Part shown: piece after piece, positions 32,915-42,892 of the stretch
Layout of the letters: the number at the start of each line of letters is the position of its first letter
Numbering within the stretch: position 1 is the stretch's first letter
DNA from: Streptomyces sp. NBC_00464
GTDB taxonomy: Bacteria > Actinomycetota > Actinomycetes > Streptomycetales > Streptomycetaceae
Length of the DNA stretch: 64,000 nucleotides
Reading direction: 5' to 3'
Assembly (NCBI RefSeq): GCF_036013915.1
Contig: NZ_CP107899.1
Coordinates: forward strand, 5,828,001 to 5,892,000
Made by a program: the position numbers and the translations under genes
The notes under the pieces: generated by a model
What the model was told of the DNA's origin: nothing
Databases searched by the model: none
The model's input: the letters and a program-made list of their open reading frames with translations, nothing else

Positions 32915-32931
32915 ATACCCCCCAGGGGTAT
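32915..32931 (-). promoter_or_regulatory. CsoR-type copper operator
   Basis: ATACCCCCCAGGGGTAT is an inverted repeat matching the known CsoR box (ATACCCC, a short centre, GGGGTAT). It lies 50 bases upstream of the DUF4396 start, in promoter position. CsoR leaves the site when Cu(I) binds. Confidence 0.8.
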
Positions 32932-32953
32932 TCCTCAAGGGGTGTCCGCCCGG

Positions 32954-33811
32954 TCAGCCCCGTCCGCGCAGCTCCTTCAGCCGGGCCACGTCCGCCGCAT
33001 GCCCTGCCGTCCCGCCCGGGGTCTCGATGACCAGCGGCACACCCTCGGTCGCCGGATGCGAGAACAGCTCCCGGAACGGCTCCTCGCCGATGTGGCCCGC
33101 TCCGATGTTCTCGTGCCGGTCCTTGTGCGCTCCGGCCACGTCCTTGGAGTCATTGGCGTGGATCAGCTTCAGCCGGCCCTCGCCGACCGTCTCCACCAGC
33201 AGGTCCAGCGTCTCCTTCATGCCCGCCGGACCGGCAAGGTCGTGACCCGCCGCGAAGATGTGGCAGGTGTCGAGGCAGATACCGAGCTTCGGATGGGCGT
33301 CGAGCGCGTCGAAGTACGGGCCGAAGTCCCAGGTCCGTGAGCAGAGCGAGTACCCCTGGCCCGCGGTCGACTCCAGCAGCAGGAACGGGTCGTCGTCGTG
33401 GGTCAGCTCGTCCAGCAGCGGCAGCATGTGGGTACGCACCTGCGCCAGCGCCTCCTCGCGCGGCCGGCCGTTGGTCGCCGAACCGGTGTGCACCACGACG
33501 CCCAGGGCGCCGATCCGGCGGGCCCGGCGCAGCGAGTGGCGCAGGGACTCCACGGACTTCTCGACGGTCGCCGGGGTGTGCGAGCCGAAGTTGATCAGAT
33601 ACGGGGCATGGACGTACGCCGGTATGGACTCGGCGGCGCACTCGGTGCGGAACAGCTCGTCCTGCGCCGGATTCCCGGCCGGTGTCGCCCAGCCGCGCGG
33701 ATTGGCGACGAAGACCTGGACGGCCTCCGCGCCCATCTCGCGGGCGTAGGGGAGGCCGACCTTGGCGAGGCCGCCGGCCACCGGTACATGGCCGCCGACA
33801 GGGTTGCGCAT
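32954..33811 (-). CDS. nfo: Deoxyribonuclease IV (AP endonuclease)
   Basis: This 285-residue TIM-barrel enzyme cuts DNA 5' of abasic sites in base excision repair. Zinc ligand regions are visible: VHAPYLINFGS, VVHTGSA, LLLESTAGQG, ICLDTCHIFAAG, LIHANDSKD, HENIGAGHIG and VIETPGG, the last four being family signatures. It starts six bases after the stop of the kinase gene, so it is transcribed with it. The start is ATG 33811 (MRNPVGGHV). Confidence 0.95.
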   Translation of the reverse strand: MRNPVGGHVPVAGGLAKVGLPYAREMGAEAVQVFVANPRGWATPAGNPAQDELFRTECAAESIPAYVHAPYLINFGSHTPATVEKSVESLRHSLRRARRIGALGVVVHTGSATNGRPREEALAQVRTHMLPLLDELTHDDDPFLLLESTAGQGYSLCSRTWDFGPYFDALDAHPKLGICLDTCHIFAAGHDLAGPAGMKETLDLLVETVGEGRLKLIHANDSKDVAGAHKDRHENIGAGHIGEEPFRELFSHPATEGVPLVIETPGGTAGHAADVARLKELRGRG

Positions 33812-33817
33812 ACGGAT

Positions 33818-35737
33818 CTACAGTCCCTTGGTCTTGATGGTGATGGTGCTGCCCTCGGGGGCCTGGTCGCCGCCGTCGACGGACTGGCTCTCGATGGTGT
33901 CGCTGAAGGAGAGGAACGGGCGGTCGACCTTGACCTCGAAGCCCGCGTCCTCCAGCTCGCTGCGGGCGTCGTCGACGTCCTTGCCGGTGACGTCCGGGAC
34001 GTCGATCATCTGCGGGCCCTTGGAGACCGTCAGCGTGATGGTGTCTCCCTCGGCGGCCTCCTCGCCCTCGCCGGGTGACTGCTCGGCGATGTCGCCCGCG
34101 TCCTCGGGGGAGTTCACCCGGTCCGGCAGCACCTTCGCCTTCAGTCCCTCGTCGTCCAGCGCGGCGGTGGCGTCCTCGACGGAGAGGCCGGTGACATCGG
34201 GGACGTCGACCGGGCTGCCCTTGGAGACGATGATCGCGACCGCGGAGTCGGGGTGGCGCTCGGTGCCCGCCTCGGGTTCCGTACGCACCACCTCGCCGGC
34301 GGCCACGTCGTCGCTGAACTCCTTGGTGGTCATGCCGGGCACGAGGCCCTTCTTCTCCAGCTGACGTCTGGCCTCGGAGAGCGCGATGCCCTGGACATCG
34401 GGCACCGTCACGATCTCGGGACCGCGCGAGACGACCAGTGCCACCGAGTCGTTGCCCCGGATGCGGGCACCCGACTTCGGGGCGCTGCTGATCACCTTGC
34501 CGCGGTCGACGGTGTCGCTGTAGGCGCGACGTACGCCCTTGAGTTCGAGACCGGCGTTCGAGAGCCGTTCCTTGGCCGCCTTCTCGCTCTGGCCCAGCAG
34601 TGACGGGACCCGGGTGAACTGTCCGACGTTGATGTACCAGACGCCACCCCCGACCCCCAGGACCAGCAGCACGGCGAGGACCGCCGCGATGATGCCGCGA
34701 CGCGGCGTCCCGCGGAGCCCCGCGCGACGGCCCGGCGGCTGCGGGGGCAGTTGCGGGGGCATCTCCAGTCGGCTGGTGTGGTGGGCGGTGCCCTGGCCCG
34801 GCGGCAGCACCCGCGGGATCACGCTGGTGCGGTCCTCGGCGTCGTCGTGGACCTCGGCCAGGGCCTGCGGCGGCACGGCGTCCAGCTGTGCGTCGGTGAG
34901 GCCGGACCGGGCCCGGCGGGACTCGGCGAGCAGCGCCACCGCGTCGAACGGCCGGACCTCGGGATTACGGGCGGTGGCGCTCGCCACCAGCGTGTCGAGC
35001 TCGGCCGCGAGACCCGGGACGACGGCCGAGGGGGCCGGGACGTCCTCGTTGAGGTGCTGGTAGATGACCTGGGCGGGGGACTCGCCGGTGTGCGGCTTGA
35101 TGCCCGTGAGCATCTCGTACAGCACGACGCCGCACGCGTACACATCGGCGCGGGTGTCCGCGGTGCCGTGCTCGATCTGCTCGGGGGCGAGATAGGAGAC
35201 GGTGCCCAGGATGGACCCGGTGGTGTTCGTGACCGAGCCCACGGCCCGGACCAGGCCGAAGTCGGCGACCTTGACCCGGCCGTCGTCACCTATCAGCACG
35301 TTCTCCGGCTTCATGTCCCGGTGGACGAAGCCCGCCCGGTGCGCGGCCCCCAGAGCGGCGAGCACCGGCTCCAGGATGTCCAGCGCGGCCCGCGGCTGCA
35401 GGGCGCCCCGCTCGCGCAGCACATCGCGCAGCGTGCACCCCGCGACGTACTCCATCGCGAGGTAGACGTACTGCCCCTGGGCGCCCTGGTCGAAGACCGC
35501 GACCACATTGGGGTGCGCGAGCCGGGCCACCGACTTGGCCTCGCGGATGAAGCGCTCGACGAACGAGGCGTCGGTCGCGAGCGCCGGATGCATCACCTTG
35601 AGGGCGAGCACCCGGTCGAGCCGGGTGTCCATGGCCCGGTAGACCGTGGCCATGCCGCCCACGGCGATGCGGGCATCGACGCGGTAGCGGCCGTCGAGCA
35701 GCTGCCCGACGAGAGGGTCCTGGAGGGTCGTATCCAC
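33818..35737 (-). CDS. Ser/Thr protein kinase with four PASTA domains
   Basis: The 639-residue membrane kinase has an N-terminal Hanks-type catalytic domain (about 13-275: IAVGGMATVY, VLALKVM, HRDMKPEN, VADFGLV), a linker, one transmembrane helix (IIAAVLAVLLVLGVGGG, about 385) and four extracellular PASTA repeats that bind muropeptides or lipid II. It should phosphorylate cytoplasmic proteins in response to the cell wall. GTG 35737 is chosen: TAGACT ends seven bases before it (leaderless), and similarity starts there. In mycobacteria pknL sits next to Rv2175c, its substrate; here the Rv2175c-like gene is 4 kb away with the thi genes between. nfo follows in the same transcript. Confidence 0.93.
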   Translation of the reverse strand: MDTTLQDPLVGQLLDGRYRVDARIAVGGMATVYRAMDTRLDRVLALKVMHPALATDASFVERFIREAKSVARLAHPNVVAVFDQGAQGQYVYLAMEYVAGCTLRDVLRERGALQPRAALDILEPVLAALGAAHRAGFVHRDMKPENVLIGDDGRVKVADFGLVRAVGSVTNTTGSILGTVSYLAPEQIEHGTADTRADVYACGVVLYEMLTGIKPHTGESPAQVIYQHLNEDVPAPSAVVPGLAAELDTLVASATARNPEVRPFDAVALLAESRRARSGLTDAQLDAVPPQALAEVHDDAEDRTSVIPRVLPPGQGTAHHTSRLEMPPQLPPQPPGRRAGLRGTPRRGIIAAVLAVLLVLGVGGGVWYINVGQFTRVPSLLGQSEKAAKERLSNAGLELKGVRRAYSDTVDRGKVISSAPKSGARIRGNDSVALVVSRGPEIVTVPDVQGIALSEARRQLEKKGLVPGMTTKEFSDDVAAGEVVRTEPEAGTERHPDSAVAIIVSKGSPVDVPDVTGLSVEDATAALDDEGLKAKVLPDRVNSPEDAGDIAEQSPGEGEEAAEGDTITLTVSKGPQMIDVPDVTGKDVDDARSELEDAGFEVKVDRPFLSFSDTIESQSVDGGDQAPEGSTITIKTKGL

Positions 35738-35920
35738 GCAGCCGAGTCTACGAGTCACCGCGGACACGGCCGACTGGCGGAGCGATCCCGGCTCCGTACT
35801 GCAGCCGAGCCGTGACAGGGACATGCGATTTTCTGCCACGGAACGGGCGGAGCGCAGGGATCGGGACGTACCGCGTCAGGGGCATGAGATCCCCCACACG
35901 GACCGTTCCGGGCCCCGGGC

Positions 35921-36947
<1,027 letters not shown>

Positions 36948-36951
<4 letters not shown>

Positions 36952-38129
36952 GCGGGCTGCTCCTGGGGTACGGGGGCGGCGGCGGGCGAGAAGCGGCCGG
37001 GGGAGAAGGGGCGGGCCACCTCGGGCAGTTCGCCTTCTGCCAGCAGCTGCGCCATGGCGTCTCCGGTGACGGGGGTGAGCAGCACCCCGTTGCGGTGGTG
37101 GCCGGTGGCGAGGTGGAGGCCGCGCAGCGCGGTGCGGCCGAGCAGCGGGGCGTTGTCGGGGGAGGCGGGACGCAGACCGGCGCGCGTCTCGGTGAGCGGC
37201 AGCTCGGTGATGCCCGGCACCAGTTCGTGCGCGTCGCGCAGCAGCTCGTACACCCCGCCCGCCGTGACGGTGGTGTCCCAGCCCATCTCCTCGCTGGTGG
37301 CGCCGATGACCAGCTCGCCGTTCTCACGCGGTACGAGATAGACGTGGCTGCCCCGGACCACCGCCCGCACGGTGCGGGAGAGGAAGGGGGCGTACGCGGT
37401 GGGCACGGTCAGCCGCAGCACCTGGCCCTTCACCGGGCGGACCGGGGGCAGGACGTGCTCCGGCACCCCCGGGAGCCGGCCGCTGAGGCTGCCCGCGGCG
37501 AGCACGACCTGATCGGCCGTCGCCTCCGTACCGTCGGCCAGTATGGCTCCGGTGGCCCGGTCCCCCGTGACCGAGAGCCGCTCGGCCCTTTGGCGGTGGA
37601 GGACGACCCCGGCCCGTTCGCACGCCGTCAGCAGCGCGGCGGCCAGCCGTCGCGGGTCGACCTGGTGGTCGCCGTCGACCCGCAGCCCGCCGCGTACACC
37701 CGGTGCGAGCATCGGCTCCAGGCGACGGCACTCCCGGCCCGTGAGCCACTCCGACTCCAGGCCCGAGCGGCGTTGCAGGGCGTGGAGTTCCCGCAGATGG
37801 GCGCGGTCGTCGGCATCGAGTGCGACGGCCAGGGTGCCGCAGGCGCGAAAGCCGATGTCCTGGCCGCTCGCCGCCTCCAGCTCGGCCGCGAACGCCGGAT
37901 AGCGTGCGGCGGAGGCGACGTTGAGACCGAGCAGCATCTCCTCGCCGTAGTGGAGTTCGGTGACGGCGGCCAGCATCCCGGCCGCGACCTGGGCTGCGCC
38001 GCCGCCCGGTTCGGGATCGACCACCGCGGTGGCCAGGCCGCGCTGCGCGGCCCGCCAGGCGATCACCAGGCCGATGATGCCGCCCCCGATGACGAGGACG
38101 TCGGACCCGTTCGTACGGTGCGTGCGCAT
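36948..38129 (-). CDS. thiO: Glycine oxidase ThiO
   Basis: The 393-residue FAD enzyme oxidises glycine to the imine used by ThiG. It has the Rossmann motif VIGGGIIGL at the N terminus, DPEPGGGAAQVAAGML, and a C-terminal LATGHHRNGVLLTPVTG block closing the FAD site. It is the first gene of the thiO-thiS-thiG operon, with the TPP riboswitch directly upstream. Confidence 0.94.
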
Positions 38130-38142
38130 GGGCGTCCAGCCC

Positions 38143-38231
38143 CTCCCTTCGCCGGCATGACCCGGATCAGGTTCGTACGGTCGGAGGCCGCCCAGCCTCC
38201 CTCTCAGCCCGGTGCGCCCGGGCTCCCGCGA
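38143..38231 (-). ncRNA. TPP riboswitch
   Basis: On the minus strand the conserved blocks CTGAGAGGG and ACCTGATCCGGGTCATGCC occur in order with flanking pairing arms (GGGAGCCCGGG, GGCGAAGGGAG), the pattern of the thiamine pyrophosphate aptamer. It ends about 15 bases before the thiO start, so it probably controls translation initiation or premature termination of thiOSG. Confidence 0.95.
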
Positions 38232-38334
38232 GTGATGTGCACGGCCACCCTAAACCCCTGGCCCGCGCTGCCTGCAAGGGAGCGGACGGGGGCACGGGAA
38301 AGGCGATCCGGCGGGCGCTTCCCGGGAACCGACT

Positions 38335-38353
38335 ACCTGACGGACCGTCAGGT
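38335..38353. promoter_or_regulatory. Palindromic operator overlapping the promoter of the flavoprotein gene
   Basis: ACCTGACGG, centre A, CCGTCAGGT form a perfect 9-bp inverted repeat. It lies just upstream of the TAAGGT -10 hexamer (38357-38362), in the spacer/-35 area, and looks like a TetR-family repressor site. The repressor is not identified. Confidence 0.65.
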
Positions 38354-38368
38354 GTTTAAGGTGGACGG

Positions 38369-39622
38369 GTGGACGAGCAGACCGGACAGCAGCAGACAGA
38401 GCCGCGGCAGCGCCGCCGCGTCGTGATCGCCGGAGCGGGCATGGCGGGTGTGCAGACCGCCGTGGCCCTGCGCGAACAGGGCTTCACCGGCCCTGTCACG
38501 CTGATCGGCGCCGAACCGCACCAGCCGTACGACCGGCCCCCGCTGTCGAAGGCGGTCCTGCTCGGCAAGGCCGAGGACTCGGCCTTCGACATCGACTTCG
38601 AGGCGCTGGACATCACCCTGCGGCTCGGCCTCGACGTGACCGCGCTGCGCGCCGCCGACCACGAACTGGACACCCCGGCCGGGCCCGTCCCCTACGACGT
38701 CCTGGTCGTCGCCACCGGCGCCGAACCCCTGGTGCTGCCCGGCACCGAGGGCATCCCGGGCGTCCACCTCCTGCGCACGCTGGACGACGCCGCCCGGCTG
38801 CGGCCGGTCCTCGAACGGCAGCACGCCGTCGTGGTCGTCGGCGCGGGCTGGATCGGCGCCGAGTTCGCCACCGCGGCCCGCGCGGCCGGCTGTGCGGTCA
38901 CCGTCGTCGAGGCGGCCGAACGCCCGCTCGCCGGCGCCCTGCCCGCCGAGGTCGCGGCCCCCATGGCCGCCTGGTACGCCGAGAGCGGCGCCGGACTCCT
39001 CACCGGGGCCCGGGTCGACCGCATCGAAGCCGGCCGGGTGGTCCTGGCGGACGGGCGTGCGATCCCGGCGGACGCGGTCGTCGTCGGCATCGGTGCCCGG
39101 CCCGCGACCGGCTGGCTGGCCGGATCGGGGATCGAGCTCGGCCCGGACGGATCGGTGACCGCCGACGCCTCGCTGCGCACCTCGCTCCCCGATGTGTACG
39201 CGGTCGGGGACTGCGCCTCGTTCCCCTCGGCCCGGTACGGCGAGCGGCTGCTCGTCCACCACTGGGACAACGCCCTCCAGGGGCCCCGGACCGTCGCCGC
39301 CGCCGTCACCGCCGCCGCTCCGGAGGGCGACGGGCAGCCGCCGGTCTACGACCCCGTGCCCTACTTCTGGTCCGAGCAGTTCGGCCGCTTCGTCCAGTAC
39401 GCGGGCCATCACACGGGGGCCGACACCCTGGTGTGGCGCGGCGATCCGGCCGGACCGGCGTGGACGGTGTGCTGGCTGCGCGCCGGAGCGCTCGTCGCCG
39501 TACTGGCGGTCGGCCGTCCGCGCGATCTCGCGCAGGGGCGCAAACTCGTCGAATCGGGCGCGGAGCTCGCCCCCGAGCGGGTCGCCGACCCCTCCGTGCC
39601 CCTGAAATCAGCCACGCTCTGA
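38369..39622 (+). CDS. FAD-dependent ferredoxin reductase-like oxidoreductase
   Basis: This 417-residue flavoprotein belongs to the rhodocoxin/putidaredoxin reductase type: FAD motif VVIAGAGMAGVQTAVAL, PYDRPPLSK, the second Rossmann motif VVVVGAGWIGAEFA for NAD(P)H, and VYAVGDCASFP. It should transfer electrons from NAD(P)H to a ferredoxin, for example for a cytochrome P450, but no such partner is adjacent. GTG 38369 is six bases after TAAGGT, so the mRNA may be leaderless. A palindromic operator overlaps the promoter, suggesting that the gene is inducible. Confidence 0.9.
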   Translation: MDEQTGQQQTEPRQRRRVVIAGAGMAGVQTAVALREQGFTGPVTLIGAEPHQPYDRPPLSKAVLLGKAEDSAFDIDFEALDITLRLGLDVTALRAADHELDTPAGPVPYDVLVVATGAEPLVLPGTEGIPGVHLLRTLDDAARLRPVLERQHAVVVVGAGWIGAEFATAARAAGCAVTVVEAAERPLAGALPAEVAAPMAAWYAESGAGLLTGARVDRIEAGRVVLADGRAIPADAVVVGIGARPATGWLAGSGIELGPDGSVTADASLRTSLPDVYAVGDCASFPSARYGERLLVHHWDNALQGPRTVAAAVTAAAPEGDGQPPVYDPVPYFWSEQFGRFVQYAGHHTGADTLVWRGDPAGPAWTVCWLRAGALVAVLAVGRPRDLAQGRKLVESGAELAPERVADPSVPLKSATL

Positions 39623-39691
39623 TGGCGTATCCGGCCCCCGTACGGTCGGCCCGGGTACCGGCTGTCGGTCCGGGATGGCACGCTTGTCCCC

Positions 39692-40057
39692 GTGACCGAG
39701 ATTGACGCAAAGATCGATGCTCTCGTCCCCGCCTGGCTCCACCTTCCCGACATCGCCGAAATGTTCGATGTCGAGGTGACGCGCGTGCGCCAGCTGGTCA
39801 AGGACGGCCAGCTCATTGCCGTACGACGTGGTGAGAACCGGGCGCTCCAGGTGCCTGCCGCCTTCATCGACGGCGACAAGGTGGTCAAGGGCCTTTCGGG
39901 GACCCTGACGCTCCTGAGGGACGACGGCTACTCCGACACGGAGATGCTGGAATGGCTCTTCACGCCCGACCCGAGCCTGCCGGGCACGCCCGCGCAGGCG
40001 CTGAGTGAGAATCGCGGCACGGAGGTGAAGCGCCGAGCCCAGGCGCTCGCCGTCTAA
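39692..40057 (+). CDS. Rv2175c-family DNA-binding protein
   Basis: The 121-residue protein matches mycobacterial Rv2175c: an N-terminal helix-turn-helix part (WLHLPDIAEMFDVEVTRV, RQLVKDGQLIAVRRGENR) and a C-terminal helical part with GTLTLLRDDGYSDTEMLEWLF. In M. tuberculosis it is a substrate of the kinase PknL, whose phosphorylation lowers DNA binding. A PASTA kinase is encoded 4 kb away here. The start is GTG 39692; no clear ribosome site precedes it. The regulon is unknown. Confidence 0.87.
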   Translation: MTEIDAKIDALVPAWLHLPDIAEMFDVEVTRVRQLVKDGQLIAVRRGENRALQVPAAFIDGDKVVKGLSGTLTLLRDDGYSDTEMLEWLFTPDPSLPGTPAQALSENRGTEVKRRAQALAV

Positions 40058-40075
40058 CCGACAGCCGCACAGGGG

Positions 40076-40102
40076 ATGCGGGCCGCATGTCGCGGCCCGC
40101 AT
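40076..40102 (+). terminator. Terminator before thiE
   Basis: A perfect 11-bp stem ATGCGGGCCGC / GCGGCCCGCAT with a five-base loop lies 18 bases after the Rv2175c-type gene. Confidence 0.85.
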
Positions 40103-40156
40103 TCCGCGCGGCATCACCGAACCACCGCCATCGTCTTCCCCGGGGGGAACCGCACC

Positions 40157-40810
40157 ATGTCCACGCCTCGCGCGCTGCTGTCCGACGCCCGGCTCTACCT
40201 GTGCACGGACGCCCGTCGGCGCCAGGGTGACCTTCCCGCGTTCCTCGACGCGGTCCTCTCCAGCGGCGTGGACATCATTCAGCTGCGCGACAAGGGCATG
40301 GAGGCGGCCGAGGAGCTCGAACACCTCGCGCTCTTCGCCGACGCCTGCAAACGCCACGGCAAGCTCCTCGCGGTCAACGACCGGGCCGATGTCGCCCACG
40401 CCATCGGTTCCGACGTGCTGCACCTGGGCCAGGGCGACCTGCCGGTCCCGGCGGCCCGCGCGATCATCGGCCGTGACGTGGTCATCGGCCGCTCCACGCA
40501 TGCCGAGTCCGAGGTCGACGCCGCCGTCGCCGAGCCCGGCGTGGACTACTTCTGCACCGGCCCCTGCTGGCCCACCCCGACCAAGCCGGGCCGGCACGCC
40601 CCCGGCCTGGACCTCGTCCGCTACGCCGCCTCGCTCGCCCCCGCCCGTCCGTGGTTCGCCATCGGAGGCATCGACGCCGGCAACCTCGACGAGGTGCTGG
40701 ACGCCGGAGCGCGCCGGGTCGTCGTCGTGCGGGCCGTCACCGAGGCGTCCGATCCGGCTGCCGCTGCCGCCGGGCTGGCGCGAAGGATCCGGGACCGCGC
40801 CGCGGTGTGA
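40157..40810 (+). CDS. thiE: Thiamine-phosphate synthase
   Basis: ThiE joins HMP-PP and thiazole phosphate to thiamine phosphate. The 217-residue barrel has [58 protein letters not shown] and FAIGGID, covering the whole family pattern. ATG 40157 follows GGGGGG. It is not in the thiOSG operon and shows no TPP riboswitch of its own in the 100 bases upstream. Confidence 0.96.
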   Translation: MSTPRALLSDARLYLCTDARRRQGDLPAFLDAVLSSGVDIIQLRDKGMEAAEELEHLALFADACKRHGKLLAVNDRADVAHAIGSDVLHLGQGDLPVPAARAIIGRDVVIGRSTHAESEVDAAVAEPGVDYFCTGPCWPTPTKPGRHAPGLDLVRYAASLAPARPWFAIGGIDAGNLDEVLDAGARRVVVVRAVTEASDPAAAAAGLARRIRDRAAV

Positions 40811-40932
40811 CCCCGACGCCGAGAGGCCCGCTTGGGACAGGAGTGTCCGAAGCGTGGACAAAGAATCGGGCAATCAAGGCAAATACCCCCAGTTCGGTTG
40901 GGTGTCCGCCCCGCCCTGGTTAACCTGCCGGT

Positions 40933-41850
40933 ATGGCCCTTGGCACACCCTCCACCAGGACAGATCACGCGCGCACGGTGCGTGAGATGCTCGAGACCGG
41001 CAAGACCTCGTACTCGTTCGAGTTCTGGGCGCCCAAGACCGAGAAGGGCGAGCGGAACCTCTGGAACGCGCTGCGCCGGGTCGAGGCGGTGGGACCGAGC
41101 TTCGTCTCCGTGACGTACGGAGCCGGGGGATCCACCCGGGCCGGGACGGTGAAGGCGACTCAGGACATCGCCGCCGAGTCCACGCTCACCCCGGTCGCGC
41201 ACCTCACGGCGGTCAACCACTCCATCGCCGAACTGCGCAACATGGTCGGCCAGTACGCGGACGCCGGGATCCGGAACATCCTCGCCGTGCGCGGAGACCC
41301 GCCGGGCGACCCGATGGGCCCGTGGGTCGAGCACCCGCAGGGTGTGCGGTATGCCGCGGACCTCGTCCGGCTGATCAAGGAATCCGGCGATTTCTGTGTC
41401 GGCGTCGCGGCATTCCCGGAGATGCATCCGCGCTCTGCCGACTGGGACACCGACATTCAGCATTTCGTGGACAAGTGCCGCGCCGGTGCGGACTATGCGA
41501 TCACGCAGATGTTCTTCGATCCCGAGGATTATCTGCGTATGCGTGACCGGGTGGTCGCTGCGGGTTGTGATACCCCGATCATTCCTGAGGTGATGCCCCT
41601 CACGAGCGTCCGGCAATTGGAGAGATTCGCGCAGCTCAGCAACGCGAAGCTGCCCGCGGACCTGAAAGAACGCATCCTCGCCGCCAAGGACGATCCCGCC
41701 GCTGTACGCTCCATTGGCATCGACTTCGCAACGCGGTTCTGCGCGAAGCTGCTATCCGAAGGTGTGCCCGGACTGCACTTCATCACGTTGAACAACTCGA
41801 CGGCGACGCTCGAAATCTACGAAAATCTCGGACTGCACAAGCAGTCGTGA
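40933..41850 (+). CDS. metF: Methylenetetrahydrofolate reductase
   Basis: MetF reduces 5,10-methylene-THF to 5-methyl-THF for methionine synthesis. The 305-residue FAD barrel has SFEFWAPKT (catalytic Glu), [47 protein letters not shown] (short form) and [13 protein letters not shown] 40933 is six bases after TAACCT with no ribosome site (leaderless). The second half uses noticeably more A/T-ending codons than neighbours (for example GAA, AAA, ATT, CAA), which is unusual in this window. Confidence 0.95.
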   Translation: MALGTPSTRTDHARTVREMLETGKTSYSFEFWAPKTEKGERNLWNALRRVEAVGPSFVSVTYGAGGSTRAGTVKATQDIAAESTLTPVAHLTAVNHSIAELRNMVGQYADAGIRNILAVRGDPPGDPMGPWVEHPQGVRYAADLVRLIKESGDFCVGVAAFPEMHPRSADWDTDIQHFVDKCRAGADYAITQMFFDPEDYLRMRDRVVAAGCDTPIIPEVMPLTSVRQLERFAQLSNAKLPADLKERILAAKDDPAAVRSIGIDFATRFCAKLLSEGVPGLHFITLNNSTATLEIYENLGLHKQS

Positions 41851-41899
41851 CCGGCCGTACCCGCCACGATCCGGGGCGGTGGCCGTAGAAGGGGCGGGC

Positions 41900-42802
41900 A
41901 TGGGCTGGACGGTCCTCTACATCGCGTTCGGCATCGTTGCGCTGTGGCTGCTCGGCGAGGTGCTGCTGCAGTACAAGGCACGTCTGCGCTGGCGGCTGCT
42001 CGCCTTCACCGGCTTCGTCGGTGTCGTCATCGGTGTCCTGATGCCGTCCGTGTTCGTCATCGCCATCGGCGCTGTCGCCTTCGCGACGGGCCAGACGTAC
42101 GTCACGCTCTCCTTCCGCCGCGGCTTCTCGACCGGCTGGGCCATAGGGGGCAGCCCCGGGGAGAGCCGCCGCCGCCGCGGCGGTGCCGACCGCGAGCCCA
42201 CACTCCAGGTCTCGGACCTGGAGATGGAGTACGACCCCGAGACGCCTGCCCGGCCGGAGGCCGCACCGCAAGTTGGGGCCGCCGAGGTCTACGCGCCGGA
42301 GCCGCTGCCCGACGACACCGGTCAGTACGGCATCTACACCGATCACCGCCCGCAGCAGGAGCACCAGCAGGATCAGCAGCCGCAGTACGCCGCGTACGCC
42401 GACTACACGGACTACTCCGCGTACCCGGCGCAGGGCCAGGAACCTCCCTACGCGGGAGCCGGCCAGGACACCTATGCGGGAGCCGGGCAGTACGACTACG
42501 GCACGGACCAGCAGCAGTACGCCGCGTACTCCGACCCGTACATCGGCACCACCGCGAGCACCCCGCAGTACGGCGCTTACGGGAACGACGGGAGCTACGA
42601 CAGCTACGGCGGCGGCCAGCAGTACGCCGACCCGTACGCCTCGTCCCAGCAGTACGCCCCCGAGACCCCGCCGGGTGGTGTCTGGGTGCCGCAGCAGCGC
42701 GAGGGCGAGCAGTACCCGCCGATGCCCCCGGAGCAGCCCGCCCAGCCGGCGCCGTATCCGAACGGCTACGACACGGGCTACAACGAGCAGTACCGCTACT
42801 GA
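41900..42802 (+). CDS. Membrane protein with long Tyr/Gln-rich tail
   Basis: The 300-residue protein has two or three hydrophobic helices in the first 75 residues (MGWTVLYIAFGIVALWLLGE and two in the TGFVGVVIGVLMPSVFVIAI region) and then a 200-residue low-complexity tail rich in Tyr, Gln, Pro, Gly and Asp with many Q-Y pairs such as QQQYAAYSDPY. The tail is presumably disordered and either cytoplasmic or surface-exposed. Function is unknown; such tails can mediate protein clustering. ATG 41900 follows GAAGGGG. It is 49 bases after metF and may share its transcript. Confidence 0.78.
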   Translation: MGWTVLYIAFGIVALWLLGEVLLQYKARLRWRLLAFTGFVGVVIGVLMPSVFVIAIGAVAFATGQTYVTLSFRRGFSTGWAIGGSPGESRRRRGGADREPTLQVSDLEMEYDPETPARPEAAPQVGAAEVYAPEPLPDDTGQYGIYTDHRPQQEHQQDQQPQYAAYADYTDYSAYPAQGQEPPYAGAGQDTYAGAGQYDYGTDQQQYAAYSDPYIGTTASTPQYGAYGNDGSYDSYGGGQQYADPYASSQQYAPETPPGGVWVPQQREGEQYPPMPPEQPAQPAPYPNGYDTGYNEQYRY

Positions 42803-42853
42803 TTCCAGGGCATGGCGAGCCGCCCGTACGAAGGGCAGGCGGAGCTGTCGGGC

Positions 42854-42880
42854 GACCGGGGCCGAAGCGACGCCCCGGTC
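42854..42880. terminator. Bidirectional terminator between convergent genes
   Basis: GACCGGGGC (42854-42862) pairs with GCCCCGGTC (42872-42880), extended by GGGC/GCCC further out. It lies between two convergent stops. Confidence 0.75.
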
Positions 42881-42892
42881 CCGCCCGCGACC

